Assembly (NCBI RefSeq): GCF_000429965.1
Contig: NZ_AUCW01000017.1
Span: 62,001-126,000 of the forward strand
Direction of reading: 5' to 3'
From: Desulfogranum mediterraneum DSM 13871
GTDB lineage: Bacteria > Desulfobacterota > Desulfobulbia > Desulfobulbales > Desulfobulbaceae
Length of the DNA stretch: 64,000 nucleotides
Shown here: piece by piece, positions 60,356 through 64,000 of the stretch
Layout of the letters: the number at the start of each line of letters is the position of its first letter
Position numbering within the stretch: the stretch's first letter is position 1
Made by a program: the position numbers and the translations under genes
Notes under the pieces: generated by a model
Database searches by the model: none
The model's input: the letters and a program-made list of their open reading frames with translations, nothing else
Told to the model about the DNA's origin: nothing

Positions 60356-62195
60356 GGCGTCGACTACCTGCGTGTTCTAATTGTTTAAGAATCTGCTCAA
60401 CACCCACTATATCATGATCAGTTGCATATTCCATAAGTTTGCTTCCCAAGGCAACAACGTCGTCCAGTTGCCGCTTGGCCCCGCCCTGTTGCAGAATGGC
60501 GCCAATGTCCTGAGCCGTAGAGAGGCTGCCGGAGTGGATCGCCTTTTCCAGCAACATCTCCAGGCCCTCGCTCCAGATGAGGGAAAGTGAGGACAGGGGA
60601 CGCTCGGGCTCCTCCGCCTTCCCCTGGTCGCTCCCTGCAGCCGGGACCTCGCCGCCCTTGCCCCGCCCATGACGCTCCACCATGGCCCTGACCTCATCCA
60701 GCCGAAAAGGTTTTTGCAAAAAATCGTCAAACAGGGGCTTATAGTCGCTCTCATCCATGATGTTGCCGGTCATGACAATCACCGGTATCTCATGGGTTTG
60801 CGGAATGGCCCGCAACTCCCTGGTCACGCTTCGGCCATCCCTGCCGGCAAGATTCAAATCCATGAAGATCAGGTTCGGTTGCTCCTCCACGGCCTTGTCC
60901 AGGGCTTCCTCAGGGGTGGCCGCGGTGAGCACCTCCACGGTGGTGTTTCGGAAGAAATCGCTGAACACATCGGTGATCAACTCCATGTCGTCAACCACCA
61001 GGACAGTGAGCTGCCCCTCCAGGGTCGAGGAGTCGGCAAGATCCTCCTGGCTGGATCCGGCTCCCTGCAGCCCGGCTGAAGCCCCAACCTGGTAGAGAGT
61101 CACCAGAAAACTGGCCCCCTCTCCCTCCCGGCTCGCCAAGGTAATGGATCCCCCCATCATGGCAACCAGGCGGGCACAGAGGGAGAGGCCGAACCCCCTG
61201 GACTGGCAGGCATCGGAAAATTCTTCTTTGCCGGGATCAAGGGTGTTGGCTATCATCTCCTGCTCAGCTTCAGGGATACCGATACCGGTATCCTCCACAG
61301 AGATCAGGAGGTCATAACGATCAGCATCGTTGCTCGAAGGATGGGCCTGCACCGAGATCAGCACGCCCCCCTTACGGGTAAATTTAATGGCATTACTCAC
61401 CAGGTTCTGGAGCACCTGCTTTAAACGGACCCCATCAAGAAAGAGGTTACTGGGGACCTGGCCATCCACCCTGTTCTCCAGGTAGAGACTCTTGCCATAG
61501 GCCTGCTCCTGATAAAATTCAACCACCTCATCAATGATATCCTGGAGGCGAACTGCGGTCTTGACAATCTTCAATCGACCGGAATCAATCTTAGAGAGAT
61601 CCATAATATCGTTGAGTATGGCCACCAGAGACATGCCGCTTTTAAAGATCGTCTCAGCATATCTTTGTTCTCTTGGCGCCAGCTCACCGCCGGCAAGCAT
61701 CTCTGCATAGCCGATGATCGCATTCATCGGGGTGCGGATCTCGTGATTCATGTTGGCCAGGAACTCGGTACGAACCTGCCTGGCCATCTCGATCATGCCC
61801 TGGGTCGGGCCAGGATGCTCCTGGGGAAACGAGAGGGCAGGTTGAGCATCGGCTCTCCCCAGAAGAAGCTCCTTGCCGTAACGGATCACATAACAGGCCT
61901 GCTCCTCCTCCTGAAGCAACAGCACCTCCTCCTCAACGCCGGAGGCAGGGGCATAAGAGATGACCTGTTGCTCGCCACGCAACAACTGTTCAAGCAGCCC
62001 GTCTGGAAAAGAGGGGGCAACCAGATGATGGGGTTGGCCCAGAAGGGTGAGCCCCTCTCTCCGGCCATGCTCCATGGCCTTGGCATTGGCCTGAACCACG
62101 GTACCATCTTCATCAATCCACAACACCTCCAGGGGGGCATGGTTCAAGGCCTCAAGGGATATATATCCCCCTCTGTTCGCTGGTCTGTTGTTCAT
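60345..62195 (-). CDS. PAS-histidine kinase-REC hybrid
   Basis: A 616-residue hybrid kinase without membrane helix. A PAS-like start (about 15-110; LEVLWIDEDGTVVQANAKAM) leads to a kinase with H-box FLANMNHEIRTPMNAIIGYA near residue 150, N-box QVLQNLVSNAIKFT near 260, and RGFGLSLCARLVAMMGG near 335. A receiver lies at about 395-515 (LTVLVVDDMELITDVF; LIFMDLNLAGRDG; DFLQKPFRLDE). A helical tail of about 90 residues (YATDHDIVGVEQILKQLE), often seen in such hybrids, ends it. Its stop overlaps the HD-GYP start by 11 bases, so the pair is one signalling unit. Confidence 0.92.
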   Translation of the reverse strand: MNNRPANRGGYISLEALNHAPLEVLWIDEDGTVVQANAKAMEHGRREGLTLLGQPHHLVAPSFPDGLLEQLLRGEQQVISYAPASGVEEEVLLLQEEEQACYVIRYGKELLLGRADAQPALSFPQEHPGPTQGMIEMARQVRTEFLANMNHEIRTPMNAIIGYAEMLAGGELAPREQRYAETIFKSGMSLVAILNDIMDLSKIDSGRLKIVKTAVRLQDIIDEVVEFYQEQAYGKSLYLENRVDGQVPSNLFLDGVRLKQVLQNLVSNAIKFTRKGGVLISVQAHPSSNDADRYDLLISVEDTGIGIPEAEQEMIANTLDPGKEEFSDACQSRGFGLSLCARLVAMMGGSITLASREGEGASFLVTLYQVGASAGLQGAGSSQEDLADSSTLEGQLTVLVVDDMELITDVFSDFFRNTTVEVLTAATPEEALDKAVEEQPNLIFMDLNLAGRDGRSVTRELRAIPQTHEIPVIVMTGNIMDESDYKPLFDDFLQKPFRLDEVRAMVERHGRGKGGEVPAAGSDQGKAEEPERPLSSLSLIWSEGLEMLLEKAIHSGSLSTAQDIGAILQQGGAKRQLDDVVALGSKLMEYATDHDIVGVEQILKQLEHAGSRRHET

Positions 62196-62399
62196 AGCGT
62201 ATTCCCGACGAAATCCAAAAGCATGGCCTTCGTGCCTTTACCCTCTCTGAAAAGCCCCCAAAGAAAAGGCAATCCCCTGTGTCTCCCGGTGACGGTTCGT
62301 TTCCACGGTCCGGGGCTCAGGCGACAACCATTGCACAGCCAAAGGATTCGGACCGGGTAAACCGACATTGGAGTCAGTATACCAGCATACGCCTTGAAA

Positions 62400-63812
62400 T
62401 CAAAAGGAGGACTTATTTTTCTTGTAGCTGCGAGCGGCAGCCAGGAGCCCCATGCTCCACTCAGGGCTGCCCGGGGCCAGGACATGGGTATACATGGCCA
62501 GGACATTCTTCTTCTTCAGGCCATCCCTCCCCTGGATAAATCCTGCCCCACGCTCCATCTTCAAAACCAGCTCAGCCGGCTCACCTGACCACTCTTTAAT
62601 GGTCGAGTATCTGAATTCATGCCCTTTCACCCGGGTGCCGACAGGGTAAAAGCTGTTTTCTGCCTCCACGGTAAAGGCAGAATAGCCATGGGCCTGGGGT
62701 TTTTTGGCAAGGCCGAAGACGATGGGAAAGACATTAGCCAGAGGGTATTCCCGGTCATCGATACAGATGGATCGTCCCAGATAGATCAGGCCGCCGCATT
62801 CTGCATAGATGGGCAGCCCGGCCTCAGCCTGTTGACGTACAGACGCACGAAAGGTGACATTCTCAGCCAGTTGGCGGGCGCTGGTCTCGGGAAAGCCGCC
62901 GCCGATATAGAGGGCATCCAACTCCTCGGGCAGGCACTCGGCCGAGAGGGCATCGATGGCCACCAGACGGGCTCCGTCGCGCTGGAGCATCTCCAGGTTT
63001 TCCTCATAGTAAAACTGAAAGGCCATGTCCCGCAACACCCCGATCACCAAGGGGGAGGCCGTGGTATCGACCTTCGGCGCAGGAGGTGCCGCTGTTTGTA
63101 CCCTGGCCATGGCCGCTGTGATGGCCTCCAACTCAAACTCGGAGCGGGCCAGCTCGGCTAGTTTGTTGACCGCGGCATCGGCATTACAGTACTCCTGTTG
63201 CGGAGTCAGGCCAAGATGGCGCATGGGAAAGATATCCTCCCGCATCCGGGGGACGATTCCCAAGACCGGCAGAGGGGTATAATGCTCCAGGGTCTGACGG
63301 ATAATGGTTTCGTGGCGGGAGGTGGCGATCTGGTTGAGGATAACCCCGGCAAAACGGACATCAGGATCAAAGGCACAGCAGCCAAGGACCAGGGCTCCGA
63401 TGGTGCGGGTCGTCTTGGAGCAGTTGACCACCAGGAGCACAGGCAGGTCCAGTTCTTTGGCCAGGGCTGCGGTGGAATAGTGGCCCTGGTAATCGACCCC
63501 GTCATAGATGCCTCTATTCCCCTCGACAACACCATAATCAGCCCCATGGAGATGACTGAAAAAGGAGTACCGAACCGTCTCTGCAGACATCAGGTAAGGA
63601 TCCAGATTGTAGCAGGGGGACTGGGCCGCGGCGGTCAGCCAACCGGCATCGATATAGTCCGGCCCCTTTTTGAAGGGTATCACAGCGGCACCGGTATCTC
63701 TCAAGGCCCGGGTCAAGCCCACCGAGACCATGGATTTTCCTGCGCCGCCGCTGAGGCCGGCAATGACGATACTTTTGGCTTCATGGGGTCCAACAACACT
63801 GGTGTGGGTCAT
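62400..63812 (-). CDS. cbiA: CbiA-type cobyrinate / sirohydrochlorin a,c-diamide synthase
   Basis: A 470-residue two-domain amidase. The N-terminal ATP-binding half has the P-loop IAGLSGGAGKSMVSVGL near residue 18, PFKKGPDYIDAGWL near 46 and EGNRGIYDGVDYQGHY near 96. The C-terminal class I glutaminase half has YIGGGFPETSARQLA near 304, the nucleophile Cys in IYAECGGLIYLG near 336, and the final GHEFRYS segment near 397. It makes the a,c-diamide of a corrin or related tetrapyrrole with glutamine and ATP. No other cobalamin gene is in view, so it could also be a DsrN-like sirohaem amidase or a CfbB homolog. It is followed by another leftward gene fragment upstream. Confidence 0.88.
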   Translation of the reverse strand: MTHTSVVGPHEAKSIVIAGLSGGAGKSMVSVGLTRALRDTGAAVIPFKKGPDYIDAGWLTAAAQSPCYNLDPYLMSAETVRYSFFSHLHGADYGVVEGNRGIYDGVDYQGHYSTAALAKELDLPVLLVVNCSKTTRTIGALVLGCCAFDPDVRFAGVILNQIATSRHETIIRQTLEHYTPLPVLGIVPRMREDIFPMRHLGLTPQQEYCNADAAVNKLAELARSEFELEAITAAMARVQTAAPPAPKVDTTASPLVIGVLRDMAFQFYYEENLEMLQRDGARLVAIDALSAECLPEELDALYIGGGFPETSARQLAENVTFRASVRQQAEAGLPIYAECGGLIYLGRSICIDDREYPLANVFPIVFGLAKKPQAHGYSAFTVEAENSFYPVGTRVKGHEFRYSTIKEWSGEPAELVLKMERGAGFIQGRDGLKKKNVLAMYTHVLAPGSPEWSMGLLAAARSYKKNKSSF

Positions 63813-63905
63813 AATAGTTCGCTAGAAAAGGTGGAAGAAAAATGAGACAACAGGAGCTACGCTCCGGAGGGGTGCGGCCGCTTTATCCCTTCGGCTCGGG
63901 AGCGC

Positions 63906-64000
63906 CTAGGGTACCCCTTGTTCCTGATCGTGGGGTTGAGGTCGGACCTGCTCCCAGACCCAGGTATAGAGTTCGTTCAACTGCTGCTCCAGGAGCAGTC
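63906..64000 (-). CDS. C-terminal fragment of an unidentified protein
   Basis: A leftward frame enters at the right edge and stops at a TAG (63906-63908), about 93 bases upstream of cbiA. The visible 31 residues include LNELYTWVWEQVRP and a polar end. It reads like a genuine protein end, but too little is present to identify. It is probably in an operon with cbiA. Confidence 0.45.
   Translation of the reverse strand, partial: LLLEQQLNELYTWVWEQVRPQPHDQEQGVP

Overview
The window reads as chromosomal core DNA of an anaerobic, Gram-negative bacterium of the Desulfobulbales / 'Deltaproteobacteria' (Desulfobacterota) type. This rests on a complete outer-membrane toolkit (Tol and Mla systems), an electron-transfer flavoprotein of the electron-bifurcating type with an N-terminal 2[4Fe-4S] domain, a PxxKW cysteine-rich protein, a bacteriohemerythrin, a lone cobyrinate-type amidase and many two-component hybrids. 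This is inference from gene content; no rRNA or species marker is present. I see no insertion sequence, prophage, CRISPR array, tRNA or rRNA gene.

Layout. (1) 1-7 kb: the end of a helicase-exonuclease fusion, meeting a leftward tolQ-tolR-tolA-tolB-cpoB-tlyA-SH3 operon that lacks pal. (2) 7-13 kb: an atypical thioredoxin-reductase-like flavoprotein, darP, coaBC, a lipoprotein, then tatD and a PLP-binding protein. (3) 13-19 kb: ugd, a small PxxKW protein, a lone pilC, eno, an IHF-type gene and an orphan ParB-like gene. (4) 19-30 kb: a leftward riboflavin / nrdR / rpiB / fatty-acid-synthesis block (yceD-rpmF-plsX-fabH-acd-etfB-etfA-fabG-acpP-fabF-rpiB). An acyl-CoA dehydrogenase and a bifurcating-type Etf are embedded in the fatty-acid operon; this is the strongest lead in the window. 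(5) 30-34 kb: an mlaE-F-D-A-C phospholipid-transport operon and a PilZ protein. (6) 34-37 kb: a GntR/FCD regulator and a potassium channel fused to RCK domains and a response-regulator receiver. (7) 37-44.5 kb: a tightly overlapping unknown-ptsH-ptsI-thiL operon, a large membrane-anchored protein, comM and trmN6. (8) 45-48.7 kb: queD, a second nucleotide-sugar dehydrogenase, a voltage-sensor-type potassium channel with a zinc ribbon, and a small membrane protein with a cysteine motif. (9) 48.7-62.2 kb: a signalling island of four histidine kinases, a hemerythrin, a REC-HDOD protein, a REC-degenerate-HD protein and a REC-HD-GYP protein. (10) 62.4-64 kb: a CbiA-type a,c-diamide synthase and the tail of an unknown gene.

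Two intergenic regions (about 7.05-7.25 kb and 9.16-9.27 kb) fold on paper into several perfect helices closed by a long-range stem. They are candidate structured RNAs that I could not assign to a family. Most genes are ordinary and intact. The points worth following up are the redox flavoprotein inside the fatty-acid operon, the channel-REC fusion, the loss of NADPH motifs in the TrxR-like protein, the unassigned RNA structures and the signalling island.
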